The notes beneath the pieces are model-generated. The model searched no databases. It was not told the DNA's origin and was given only the letters and a program-made list of their open reading frames with translations. From assembly GCA_020048915.1 (NCBI GenBank), contig JAIFLU010000033.1:1-64000 (forward strand): a stretch of 64,000 nucleotides of DNA, read 5' to 3'. Below are positions 37,411 to 47,117 of the stretch, piece after piece. Position 1 is the first letter of the stretch; every line of letters begins with the position of its first letter. A program made the position numbers and the translations under genes. This DNA is from Bacteroidota bacterium (lineage in GTDB: Bacteria > Bacteroidota > Bacteroidia > Bacteroidales > JAAUTT01).

Positions 37411-40400
37411 ATGCATAAACAATTTTTTTTAGGCTTAATCTCTATTTTAAGCATAGTCAGCAGTTTTAGCCAATCCAATTATTACTTTGATAAAATTACC
37501 ACCGATCAGGGATTGTCGAATAACACCGTAAGCGCTATTATGCAGGATAGATACGGGCGAATGTGGTTTGGCACCTACGATGGATTGAATTGCTACGATG
37601 GATCAGCCATTAGAACATTTGGAAATATTGCTACCAATTTGGCGAGAAAATATACCGATAATCAAATTAATATCATTCATGAAGATACGAATGGTATTAT
37701 CTGGATCGTTCATCCAAACGGCATTATCAGTTCCCTTGAGGATTTTGAATCGTCGAGATTTCAGAGCTACCGGTTGGTTCCTTCAAATATTTCAATAAAC
37801 AAGGTTACTGATAATAGCGATGGAAGTATTTCCCTTTCGGGAATTAACGGAGGCTTTGTATTTAATAAAAAGGCGAAGGCATTTGTTTTCAAAAAAGAAA
37901 TGAAAATGCTAAATGATGAACCTGTGTTGCTGAAAATTTATAAAAATGACCAACCACACCTTAAAATACAGAAATATTGGACAGCAAACGATAATACTAT
38001 CATGATAGCCACCTTAAAAGATGGACTTATAAAATTAACCCCGACCGTAGGTAATAAATACAGAGTCGAAACTATCCGTCAACTAATTGATAATCCATTT
38101 TCTCTTTCCAACAACGAAGTATATTCCGTTTTTACGGACAAATCCGGCATAACATGGATAGGAACCAAAGATGGGGGATTAAATAAACTTCTTCCGCAAG
38201 CACAGTTTTTAAAAACGCTCCGATATCGGAATGGAAAATCCAATACGCTTCCCAAAGGAACGATCCGAGCCATCTCGGAGGATAGCAAGGGTAAAATTTG
38301 GATTGGAACATATACCGAAGGGGTGGCGATTTACAATCCTAAAACAGAGACATATTCTTACCTTAAACAACAGAATAACTCCATGAGCGAAGATTGGGAC
38401 CGAATTCGGTGTATCTACCAGACTTCCGATAAAAGAATGTGGATTGGAAGTTATAATGGGCTTTGTGCTATTGATCCGAATAATGGGAATAAATCGTATT
38501 TCACACCAGGAAGGGAGAAAAACTCACTGATTTCAGGCCGAATTTATAGTTTAGCTGAAGATAAAAAGGGGTTCCTATGGATAGGTTCCTGGGGAGGGGT
38601 AGACAAGCTGGAATTGAAAACCGGTAAAATTACCAGGGTACTTTCAAAGAGGTTATCCGATTTGCATGTCCGTAAAATTATGTTCGATTTGGAAGAAAAT
38701 CTATGGATAGGAACCGAATTCGGTGGAATTAATAAATTTAATCCGGCTACTAATCAGCTCGAAATTTTGAAATGTTCTTCTTCTGAAAATTCCTTAAGCA
38801 ATAATAGTATTTATAGCATTTATCAGGCACAAAACGGATTCGTTTGGATAGGTACTTCCGATGGCCTTAATGTTTTTAATCCATTATCCGGAGAAATAGA
38901 GCGCATTAGTTTTGAAAAAGGTTTGTCGGCGGGATTAATAATGGGAATTTTAGAAGATAATGATGCCAATGTTTGGTTAAGTACTTCAAGAGGAGTTGCC
39001 AAAATCGACCACAAAACACGCTTTATTCGTTTTTATGACAAATTCGATGGCTGGGTTACTTCGGAATTTTCAGAAGGCGCCTATTTTAAAAACATTGCCG
39101 GGGAATTGTTCTTTGGGGGAATTGATGGGATTACCTGTTTTAATCCTAAACAAATACCTGTAAATTCAACAGCACCCAATTTTTTTATTGAAATAAAATC
39201 TCCCAAAGGACGTAAAGGAATCATTTCTAATGCTACCCTAAAACAAAACTCAACGATAACGGTTCCCTATAACCAACGCAATCTGCAAATTGAAATTCAG
39301 GCTTTTCACTACCTCAATCCTGGTAAAAACCAAATTGCATATCAGTTTTCATCGATCGATCCAAGCTGGCATATCGTAAATGGCTCTAAAGCAGAATTTA
39401 ATGTTATCGGCCTAAAGCCTGGAATCCGAAAGTTGCAAATCAAAGTTTCGAATGCGGATGGTGTATGGAGTAAAACGATACAAATTCCCATTCATATTGA
39501 ACAGCCGTTTTGGATGAAAACCTGGTATTGGTTATCGTTTATAATCGCTGGCTTTTTAATATCTATAGTTTTTGTTCGTGTTCGGTTATCGCAGGAAAAA
39601 ACACGAAATGCGCGCTTACAATATATGGTTGAGGAACGGACGAAGGAAATTGAGGCGCACCGTCTGCAATTGGAAATTAAAAACCGGGAATTAGAACTGG
39701 TGAATCAAAAAACCTTAAAACAAAAAGATCAAATTTTAGCTCAGCATGAGCATTTGCTAGAACTTCACGAAAAATTAAAAGAAATAAACGAGCTAAAATT
39801 GAACTTCTTTACAAATGTTTCACACGAAATACGAACTCCTTTAACCCTAATTTTGGGTCCGGTTGAAAATTTACTTTTGGGAGGGGAATTAGACAACAGC
39901 CAAATGGATCAGCTTTTTCTGGTGCAGCAACAAACGAACTACCTGCTAAGTTTAGTAAATCAATTACTGGACTATCGTAAACTCGAGAATGGATCGATAG
40001 CGCTAGAAAATGAACCGGGAGAATTCATCTCGTTTTGCAGGAATATTTGTCATACGTTTTTATTTGAGGTACATTCACGGAATATTCATCTATCCTTTCA
40101 ATCAGAAATTGAGGCACTGCAAACCATGTTTGATGGAGAAAAAGTACGGCAGATAATTTCCAATCTCATCTCGAATGCCTTGAAATTTACCCCTGAAAGT
40201 GGTGAAATCAAAATCCTTGTAAAGGTTTCTTTATTCACGCAACAAATTCTGGTGCAGGTTGAGGACAACGGTATTGGTATCCCATCCAACCGTTTGGGAT
40301 TTATTTTCGATCGTTTTTACCAAGTTGGGAAATCGATAAACCCACACATGCCGGGAACAGGAATTGGCTTATCTCTTGCCCTTGAACTCGCTAAAATCCA

Positions 40401-41355
40401 TCAAGGGTCTTTGTCTGTTAAAAGCGAAGAAGGTAAAGGAAGTATTTTTACCTTATCGCTTCCATTAGTGCCAGTGAAAACCGGGATTAATGAAAGTTCC
40501 ATCGTGGAGCCTTCAATTTATTTCAATCAGAGTTTGGCAAGTACTGATCAGTCAATTAGTAATACAAATGTTAAGCAAGCTACTATTCTTGTGGTAGAGG
40601 ATCATCCCGAAGTGCTTACATATATAGGCAGTCTGCTGCAAAAAAACTATCTGGTATTGCTGGCTCCTAATGCTAAGGAAGGATTGAAGCTTTTAAAACA
40701 CCAGCATGTAGATATAATAATTTCGGATTGGCTGATGCCCGAAATGGATGGAATGGAGTTTTGCAGGAAAGTAAAACAGAATAAACAATATATGCACATC
40801 CCGTTTATGATGGTTACTGCATTAACCGGGAATAACGACCATATTCAGGCGCTGGAATGCGGAGCCGACGATTATATTAAAAAACCATTTTCTCCACAAT
40901 TATTAAAGGTTAAGCTAGCAAACCTTCTGCAACGCGAAAATGCTTTAAAAGAGTCGATATCCATTCAGGAAAGATTGGTTCCTGAGAACAAAAAAGAAGA
41001 GACAGAAGACGAAAAAATGCTTAAAAAATTTAGCAAAACGATTGATGAAAATCTCTCCCGATCTGAGTTTTCCCCAGAGTTATTGGGCGAGTTGATGGGA
41101 TTGAGTAAAATGCAGCTCTACCGGCGGGTAAAACAGCTTACCGGGTTGGCGCCTAACGAGCTAATTCAGTCCAAGCGGTTAAAAAGGGCTAAACAGCTAC
41201 TCGAAGATACAGCATTTACTATCAGCGAAGTAGGATATAAAGTTGGCTTTAACGATCCAAAATATTTTAGTAAATGCTTTTATAGAACTTTTGGTGTGTT
41301 ACCAAGTCAGTTTCAAGATGCATTTAAGCAACAAAATGAAGAAGTGGAATATTAA
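37411..41355 (+). CDS. Hybrid two-component system regulator (Reg_prop propellers, kinase, receiver, AraC HTH)
   Basis: The start at 37411 gives MHKQFFLGLISILSIVSSFSQ, a signal peptide, and 1314 residues; an in-frame TTG at 37363 is less likely. In order there are periplasmic Reg_prop beta-propeller repeats (~20-590; many W-x-G-T/S blades), a Y_Y_Y domain (~620-705), and a membrane segment (~707-727). Then come the HisKA domain with H805 in NVSHEIRTPLTL, HATPase (VEDNGIGIP), a receiver with D1106 in ISDWLMPEMDG, and a C-terminal AraC-type HTH (~1225-1305; ISEVGYKVGFNDPKYFSKCF). All phosphotransfer residues are present. It senses an oligosaccharide or other ligand and directly activates genes, most likely the SusCD operon that follows on the same strand. 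Confidence 0.95.
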   Translation: MHKQFFLGLISILSIVSSFSQSNYYFDKITTDQGLSNNTVSAIMQDRYGRMWFGTYDGLNCYDGSAIRTFGNIATNLARKYTDNQINIIHEDTNGIIWIVHPNGIISSLEDFESSRFQSYRLVPSNISINKVTDNSDGSISLSGINGGFVFNKKAKAFVFKKEMKMLNDEPVLLKIYKNDQPHLKIQKYWTANDNTIMIATLKDGLIKLTPTVGNKYRVETIRQLIDNPFSLSNNEVYSVFTDKSGITWIGTKDGGLNKLLPQAQFLKTLRYRNGKSNTLPKGTIRAISEDSKGKIWIGTYTEGVAIYNPKTETYSYLKQQNNSMSEDWDRIRCIYQTSDKRMWIGSYNGLCAIDPNNGNKSYFTPGREKNSLISGRIYSLAEDKKGFLWIGSWGGVDKLELKTGKITRVLSKRLSDLHVRKIMFDLEENLWIGTEFGGINKFNPATNQLEILKCSSSENSLSNNSIYSIYQAQNGFVWIGTSDGLNVFNPLSGEIERISFEKGLSAGLIMGILEDNDANVWLSTSRGVAKIDHKTRFIRFYDKFDGWVTSEFSEGAYFKNIAGELFFGGIDGITCFNPKQIPVNSTAPNFFIEIKSPKGRKGIISNATLKQNSTITVPYNQRNLQIEIQAFHYLNPGKNQIAYQFSSIDPSWHIVNGSKAEFNVIGLKPGIRKLQIKVSNADGVWSKTIQIPIHIEQPFWMKTWYWLSFIIAGFLISIVFVRVRLSQEKTRNARLQYMVEERTKEIEAHRLQLEIKNRELELVNQKTLKQKDQILAQHEHLLELHEKLKEINELKLNFFTNVSHEIRTPLTLILGPVENLLLGGELDNSQMDQLFLVQQQTNYLLSLVNQLLDYRKLENGSIALENEPGEFISFCRNICHTFLFEVHSRNIHLSFQSEIEALQTMFDGEKVRQIISNLISNALKFTPESGEIKILVKVSLFTQQILVQVEDNGIGIPSNRLGFIFDRFYQVGKSINPHMPGTGIGLSLALELAKIHQGSLSVKSEEGKGSIFTLSLPLVPVKTGINESSIVEPSIYFNQSLASTDQSISNTNVKQATILVVEDHPEVLTYIGSLLQKNYLVLLAPNAKEGLKLLKHQHVDIIISDWLMPEMDGMEFCRKVKQNKQYMHIPFMMVTALTGNNDHIQALECGADDYIKKPFSPQLLKVKLANLLQRENALKESISIQERLVPENKKEETEDEKMLKKFSKTIDENLSRSEFSPELLGELMGLSKMQLYRRVKQLTGLAPNELIQSKRLKRAKQLLEDTAFTISEVGYKVGFNDPKYFSKCFYRTFGVLPSQFQDAFKQQNEEVEY

Positions 41356-41572
41356 GACAAGATTAAGCCATGGTTTCCTCTCTCTAAAGTGCAAATTTTC
41401 TACTCCAATCAGGTAATTAAATTCCTCCTGTTGTAATTTTTCTCCACCATTTTTATAACTATTCTCCTCCTGGGTTTTAGCTTCTTGGGGCTAATTTGGC
41501 ACTTGAAAATTTATAAAAATGTAAAATCTATGAACCGAGCTTGTTTTCCAAAAAACGCATGCTTGCATGAAT

Positions 41573-41586
41573 CCCGCAATTGCGGG
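41573..41586. repeat. 14-bp palindrome in the leader of the fourth SusC
   Basis: CCCGCAATTGCGGG is a perfect GC-rich palindrome in an A/T-rich leader, ~40 bp before the chosen SusC start. It might be a leader hairpin or a remnant of a dispersed repeat; no T-run follows. Confidence 0.45.
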
Positions 41587-41625
41587 ACAAGCTGCATCCA
41601 ACCTATTAAAAACAATTTTGAACGG

Positions 41626-44600
41626 ATGAAAAATTTAATTTTAATTCTTGTCTTTCTAATGATGGTTTCTTCCATAGGAAAAGCGCAAACCACCCTTTCC
41701 GGAACAGTCCGGGAGAAAGGAAATGGAATTGCCATTGCCGGGGCAAACATCACTATAAAAGGCACAACTATCGGAACAATAAGTGATGCCGACGGGAATT
41801 ATAAACTCGAAGCACAAACCGATACAGGTAGGGTAATTGTATCGTTTATTGGCTTCAAAACCCTGGAATTTCCGTTTAAGGGTTCTGTCAACTTAAGCGT
41901 TGAGCTGGATGTTGACAATGTAAACCTTGAAACTGTTATGGTGATCGGTTATGGCGAGGTGAAGAAAAAGAACCTCTCCACAGCTGTTTCTACTCTTGAT
42001 AATGTGGCCGAAATGAAGAGCAGGCCTACTGGTATTTCAGGAATGATTCAGGGTAACGTTGCCGGGGTGACCGTTATGAATACCGGCGGAGATCCGGGAG
42101 CTTCCCCAAAAATGATTATCCGTGGTTTGGGATCTCCAAACGATGCCCCTCTTTGGGTTGTTGACGGTGTTCCTGGTGCACCGGTAAATACTGAGGATAT
42201 TGAAAGTGTCACCATTCTTAAGGATGCCGCATCAGCTGCCATTTATGGTGCAAATGTAGGATCGGGAGGCGTTATTATTGTTACTACCAAAAAAGCAAAA
42301 ACTGGTAAAATACGGGTAGATGCGAATGCATATACCGGGTACCAAAATGCATGGAAACTTCCGGAAGCGTTGAATGCCCAAGAGCTCGCCGATGTTAAAA
42401 ACCTGGCTGCGGATAATGCCGGTACATCGCGCAACCCAGCTTTCGATGCAACTCAAAACCCTTGGGGAATGGTAACCCGTACCAACTGGGTTGATGAGAT
42501 TTTCCGTACCGGGAAAATAAACCACTATGCTTTATCTTTATCCGGAGGAACTGAAAACCTTAAAGCACTTGCCTCTTTTGAAGCAAATGAAAATGAAGGA
42601 ATTCTCCTGAATACTTTTACCAAAGGACTAAGTGGGAAGGTAAATATTGATTACAAATTATCTAAAAACATTAAGGTATCTCAATGGATACAGGCCGGAA
42701 CCAGCCGTGGCTATTCGAACGACACCGAAAGTGGCTACACCGGAGCAGTTATCAGCGCTATTTATATGCCGCCTTCAGCTACAGTATATGATGAGAATGG
42801 AAAATTTGGCGGAGTTACCCCACTGGATCAGATAAAGTATGCAGGATCATATGGCGATATTGTTAATCCGGTAGCATCATTGCTTCGCAAAGATGTATAT
42901 AACCCCAATACCTGGATTCATTCCACTTCCAAATTGGAAATGAAGTTATTGAAATATTTCACCTATAATTCCTCCTTTACATTTGGTGGAAACCAATATT
43001 TGTATCAGGAATTTACACCAAAACGCCCAGAACCAGGCAAACCAAATAATGAAAATAGCCGTTATCAGGAATCATCGAACGGACAACATTGGTTATGGGA
43101 AAATACGCTTTTGTTCAATAAGAGCTTTAACAAACATAGTTTTACCCTACTTGGCGGATATAGTGCTTCGTACCGCAAAAGCAAAGGTTTTGGTTTATCA
43201 GTTTATGGTTTCGACAGCGAAGATGAATTTTCGAGGAATATTGTTAACGGATCTGACTGGACAAAGAGTAAGCCATGGGAAAATGTATCGGAAGTTGCTT
43301 ATACATCTTATTTTTCACGACTTTCGTATATTTTCGACGACAGGTATTATCTGACTGCAAGTGTGCGCAGGGATGCTACCTCTAAACTTTATAAGGACAA
43401 TAACAATGGTATTTTCCCCGCAGTGTCTGCTGCCTGGAAGATTTCGTCGGAGCCATTTTTTGAAGTAGGTTTTATTAACCATCTTAAACTGCGCGGTAGC
43501 TGGGGACAAATTGGGAATGTAAATTCAGTACCCAATTATTCTTCGTCAGTTAAACTTGTATCGCAGCGCGAAACTATGTTAGGCAATCCCGCTACCCGCC
43601 TATCTGGCTTAGGTCTGGAGTCGGTTTCAAATTTATCTTTAACCTGGGAAACTTCCGAGCAAACCGATTTTGGCATGGATGTAGACTTATTTGACAGCAA
43701 AATCTCCGTAGTTGCCGATTACTATATCAAATACACCAAAAACCTGATCGACAAAATTCCTATTGCAGCTACTGCCGGAGTTATGGTTGCACCTTATGGC
43801 AATATAGGTAAAGTAAAAAATCAAGGTTTAGAGTTTTCGGCCACTTATAATGGAAAAATAAACGATTTTAATTATAAAATTGGGGCAAACTTTGCCACAA
43901 TAAATAGCGAAGTACAAGATTTAGGTTCCCGCAGCATTTATCCCAACGATATTAAAGTTAGAGGTGTTTTATCCCCAATTTATTCTTCCGTTGGCCAGGC
44001 ATGGTACTCGTATTATCTGGTTAAAACCGATGGTCTTTTCCAAACCGATCAGGATGCCATTAACTATGTTGATAAAAACGGGGCACGTATTCAACCCAAT
44101 GCTAAAGCAGGCGATTTAAAGTTTATTGATAAAACGGGCGATGGCATTATTAACGATAACGACCGCGAGTTTATGGGCAATTCTATGCCTGAAATTACCT
44201 TTGGCTTCAATGCTTATTTAAATTACAAAGGCATAGATTTATCCTTTCTTTTCCAGGGAATTAGAGGAGCCAAATTATTTAACGCCTTTAAAAGTACCAC
44301 TCTTACGGCATCAGAACAAGGCTATAATATGTCAAAAGATATTCTGGATGCATGGTCAACAAGCAATACGGGCTCATCTATACCAAGAATTTCTGCTACC
44401 GATCCAAACAAAAATTTCCAAACTACGTCCGATTGGTTTCTTGAAGATGGTTCATACCTGCGTTTGAAAAATGTAACTCTTGGATACACATTGCCCCGCA
44501 TCATTCTCCAAAAAATAGGTTTACCAGATGCCAGCCTGAGAATTTATTCCAGTGCCGAAAACCTTTTAACCATTACAAAATATTCCGGTATGGATCCTGA

Positions 44601-44679
44601 AGTGGGTAACTATGGCGTTGATGTAGGTAAATATCCAATGTCGCGCATAATAACTTTTGGCGCCAATTTGAATTTTTAA
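41626..44679 (+). CDS. SusC-family TonB-dependent transporter linked to phosphatase genes
   Basis: The start at 41626 (MKNLILILVFLMMVSSIGKAQ) is a standard signal peptide; upstream in-frame ATGs (e.g. 41530) would put a palindrome and Cys-rich nonsense in the protein. It has 1017 residues: carboxypeptidase-regulatory-like domain (~25-90; GTVREKGNGIAIAGANITIK), plug (VMVIGYGEVKKKNLSTAVS; ILKDAASAAIYGANVGSGG) and barrel ending FGANLNF. There is no STN domain. Its neighbours are the HTCS regulator upstream, SusD, and downstream a phosphodiesterase and an alkaline phosphatase. That suggests uptake of a phosphorylated or phosphodiester-bearing compound rather than a plain glycan. Confidence 0.94.
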   Translation: MKNLILILVFLMMVSSIGKAQTTLSGTVREKGNGIAIAGANITIKGTTIGTISDADGNYKLEAQTDTGRVIVSFIGFKTLEFPFKGSVNLSVELDVDNVNLETVMVIGYGEVKKKNLSTAVSTLDNVAEMKSRPTGISGMIQGNVAGVTVMNTGGDPGASPKMIIRGLGSPNDAPLWVVDGVPGAPVNTEDIESVTILKDAASAAIYGANVGSGGVIIVTTKKAKTGKIRVDANAYTGYQNAWKLPEALNAQELADVKNLAADNAGTSRNPAFDATQNPWGMVTRTNWVDEIFRTGKINHYALSLSGGTENLKALASFEANENEGILLNTFTKGLSGKVNIDYKLSKNIKVSQWIQAGTSRGYSNDTESGYTGAVISAIYMPPSATVYDENGKFGGVTPLDQIKYAGSYGDIVNPVASLLRKDVYNPNTWIHSTSKLEMKLLKYFTYNSSFTFGGNQYLYQEFTPKRPEPGKPNNENSRYQESSNGQHWLWENTLLFNKSFNKHSFTLLGGYSASYRKSKGFGLSVYGFDSEDEFSRNIVNGSDWTKSKPWENVSEVAYTSYFSRLSYIFDDRYYLTASVRRDATSKLYKDNNNGIFPAVSAAWKISSEPFFEVGFINHLKLRGSWGQIGNVNSVPNYSSSVKLVSQRETMLGNPATRLSGLGLESVSNLSLTWETSEQTDFGMDVDLFDSKISVVADYYIKYTKNLIDKIPIAATAGVMVAPYGNIGKVKNQGLEFSATYNGKINDFNYKIGANFATINSEVQDLGSRSIYPNDIKVRGVLSPIYSSVGQAWYSYYLVKTDGLFQTDQDAINYVDKNGARIQPNAKAGDLKFIDKTGDGIINDNDREFMGNSMPEITFGFNAYLNYKGIDLSFLFQGIRGAKLFNAFKSTTLTASEQGYNMSKDILDAWSTSNTGSSIPRISATDPNKNFQTTSDWFLEDGSYLRLKNVTLGYTLPRIILQKIGLPDASLRIYSSAENLLTITKYSGMDPEVGNYGVDVGKYPMSRIITFGANLNF

Positions 44680-44700
44680 TAACTTTTAAATCAAGGAAAA

Positions 44701-46251
44701 ATGAAAAACAAAATAATAAGTCTGGTAACATTTGCATTGTTACTTCTAAGTTTCTCCTGTTCCGAGGACTTCCTTCAATATAATAAATATGGTGAACCGG
44801 CTTCAGACAACTTTTGGAAAACGCAATCCGATGCCCTTTCGGCAGCAAACGGGCTATATTCCTTTTTTACAAACGATGAGATTGTTGGTCGCGGGTTTAT
44901 GTGGTATATTGATGCCAGCGACGATATGGTGGTAGGACGTGATAAGGCACAGGCAGTGAACATGAAAAACTTTGTGGATGCAGGGGCAAACAGTTACACC
45001 AGCCAAAACTGGCCAATCATGTACCAGTTAATAGGTAGGGCAAACGATATTATTTTGCATATCCCTAAAATGGACATTCCTGAAGATATGAAAAACTCTG
45101 TATTAGGCCAGGCTTATTTCTTCCGGGCATGGGCATATATGTGGTTAGCTCCAAGATATGGCGATAACCGTGCAGGTATCCCCATTGTTGAACCAGGTTT
45201 GCCGGTAGATCAGCTTGATGTTCCACGCGCTGAGAATGTAAGCAAAAACTACCTTTATTGTGTGGAAGATTTTAAAAAGGCGGCTGAGCTATTGCCTTAT
45301 TTTGATGAATTGGCTGCAAGTGATTATGGCCGACCGCATAAAACTGCCTGCTGGGCTTATATTGCCAAAGCTTACCTTTACAATGCAGAATACGATCCTA
45401 CCAGCTACGCACAAGTAGTTGAATATTCCGACAAAGTTATTTCCAGCGGAAAGCACGAGTTGGTTAAAAAGTATAAAGATGTGTTTAAAATGTCGAATAA
45501 CTGGAGCAAGGAATATATCTGGTCATTTGTTAGCAATGCCGAAGCTGGTATAATCACTCCATCAGTATTCCTCGAAAATAAAGGCTGGGGAAAATACAAT
45601 GGATGGGGATATTGGCATGCAACCCTGGAATTGTACGATGAGTTTGAAACGGGCGATCCCCGCCGGGAAGTAACTATTCTGAAATTTGGTGATAAATTCA
45701 AATATTTTGGCGATTCTATTCGGTATTGGTCTACTAATAACCGTACAGGTCTTCAATTTAACAAGTTTATGGCTCCATTTGAAGATGCCGATTGTGTTGG
45801 TAAAAACGTAAATCCTAACGGCGATTACCCAACAACCACTCTTAATATGCCGTTGATCCGTTACGCAGAAGTATTACTTTTTAAATCTGAAGCCCTTGTA
45901 ATGCAGGGGAAAAACGGAGATGCCCCCCTTAACGAAGTAAGAATGCGAGTTGGATTAACTCCCAAAACGAATGCAACTATGGCTGATTTAAAACACGAAC
46001 GCCGGGTAGAATTAGGAGGGGAATGGGCCGACAGGCATTTCGACTTAGTACGTTGGCACGATGCTCAGGCTGCATATGCAAAGTCTTTACATGGTCGCAT
46101 TCATGCCGACCTTGCAAATCCGGCATCGTCTTTTACGGTTAAAGAAGTATGGCCAGCCCGTGTTTTCGATCCTATCAAGAATCATGTTTGGCCTATTCCT
46201 CCGGACGAAATTCTGAAAAGTAAGGTTCTTAAACAAAACGAAGGATATTAA
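44701..46251 (+). CDS. SusD/RagB-family lipoprotein (fourth pair)
   Basis: This 516-residue protein starts 21 bp after SusC with MKNKIISLVTFALLLLSFSC, a lipoprotein signal (Cys20). SusD features are FFRAWAYMWLAPRYGDNRAG near residue 140, LKHERRVELGGEWADRHFD with LVRW near 440, and the terminal KQNEGY. It is the surface lid for the preceding barrel. It ends in a terminator, after which the phosphodiesterase gene starts. Confidence 0.93.
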   Translation: MKNKIISLVTFALLLLSFSCSEDFLQYNKYGEPASDNFWKTQSDALSAANGLYSFFTNDEIVGRGFMWYIDASDDMVVGRDKAQAVNMKNFVDAGANSYTSQNWPIMYQLIGRANDIILHIPKMDIPEDMKNSVLGQAYFFRAWAYMWLAPRYGDNRAGIPIVEPGLPVDQLDVPRAENVSKNYLYCVEDFKKAAELLPYFDELAASDYGRPHKTACWAYIAKAYLYNAEYDPTSYAQVVEYSDKVISSGKHELVKKYKDVFKMSNNWSKEYIWSFVSNAEAGIITPSVFLENKGWGKYNGWGYWHATLELYDEFETGDPRREVTILKFGDKFKYFGDSIRYWSTNNRTGLQFNKFMAPFEDADCVGKNVNPNGDYPTTTLNMPLIRYAEVLLFKSEALVMQGKNGDAPLNEVRMRVGLTPKTNATMADLKHERRVELGGEWADRHFDLVRWHDAQAAYAKSLHGRIHADLANPASSFTVKEVWPARVFDPIKNHVWPIPPDEILKSKVLKQNEGY

Positions 46252-46259
46252 GAATAAAT

Positions 46260-46295
46260 AAAAAGGCAGACTATATTTGCATAGTTTGCCTTTTT
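46260..46295 (+). terminator. Bidirectional-type terminator after the fourth SusD
   Basis: The stem AAAAAGGCA-g-ACTAT / ATAGT-t-TGCCTTTTT has one mismatch and a short loop, followed by Ts. Only 30 bp separate it from the next start codon, so the phosphodiesterase gene needs read-through or a promoter overlapping this element. Confidence 0.85.
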
Positions 46296-46325
46296 ATTCG
46301 ATTGTAAATTTAATACCCCATAAAA

Positions 46326-47114
46326 ATGCATTTAAAAGTTATCGTATTTCAATTTGTTCTGGTATTTTCAACTATTTGCGGGTTAAATGCACAGGGTTTA
46401 AATTTAAGAGGCGGCCATTCGCATAACGATTATTCGCGCCAAAGGCCCTTATTTGAAGCGCTTGAAAATGGATTAATTTCAATTGAAGCCGATATTTTTC
46501 CTGTTGGAGAACAACTATTGGTTGCTCATAATCCGGAAAACCTCCAGGAGGAAAAAACTTTGGAGGCTATGTACTTAGTGCCTTTAAGAAAGTTAGCCGA
46601 GGAACACAAAATTTCAAACCTTATTTTGTTAATTGATATAAAAACCGATGCAGAACGTTCGTACCAGCTATTAAAACAGCTTTTCGCAAAATATGATACT
46701 TTGCTAACCTTATATAGCGAAGATTCTATTCATCTTCGTACCATCTCGGTTATCCTATCGGGCGAAAGACCATTTTCCATATTAAAGGAAAAGAATAGAT
46801 ATGCTGCACTCGACGGACGATTTGATGATATCAGCTTTAAATATGGTTTCACTTATTTCCCCTTAATCAGCGAAGATTGGAACAAGCTTTTTACCTGGAA
46901 AGGGCAATTGGGTATTTCCTATAAGGAAAAAATCGCCCTGGATGAACTTGTAAAAAAGTGTCACAGTCAGCATAAACTAATCCGGTTTTGGGGATTACCC
47001 ACCTCGCATAACGAAACAGTTCAATTCTGGGAGCTTTTTAAAAATTCAAAAGTTGACTTATTGGGTGTCGATAATCCATCGGCATTTAATACTTTTTCTA
47101 ATCCCCAAAAATAA
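46326..47114 (+). CDS. Secreted PLC/GDPD-superfamily phosphodiesterase-like protein
   Basis: This 262-residue protein has a signal peptide (MHLKVIVFQFVLVFSTICGLNAQ). The catalytic pattern of the PI-PLC/glycerophosphodiesterase TIM barrel is visible: RGGHSHNDY near residue 30 (first His), then SIEADIFP (Glu and Asp metal ligands) and LLVAHNPE (second His). Late motifs are IRFWGLPTS and LLGVDNP. The HSHNDY form is typical of an uncharacterised subgroup related to yeast AIM6. It probably hydrolyses a phosphodiester outside the cytoplasm. The next gene, an alkaline phosphatase, begins 3 bp after its stop, so the two would act in sequence: diester to monoester to phosphate. Confidence 0.75.
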   Translation: MHLKVIVFQFVLVFSTICGLNAQGLNLRGGHSHNDYSRQRPLFEALENGLISIEADIFPVGEQLLVAHNPENLQEEKTLEAMYLVPLRKLAEEHKISNLILLIDIKTDAERSYQLLKQLFAKYDTLLTLYSEDSIHLRTISVILSGERPFSILKEKNRYAALDGRFDDISFKYGFTYFPLISEDWNKLFTWKGQLGISYKEKIALDELVKKCHSQHKLIRFWGLPTSHNETVQFWELFKNSKVDLLGVDNPSAFNTFSNPQK

Positions 47115-47117
47115 AAT

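Noticed and set aside
41485-41625. N-terminal extension of the fourth SusC
   Set aside because: The stretch is Cys-rich, contains a palindrome and does not look like a signal peptide; ATG 41626 begins a standard one.
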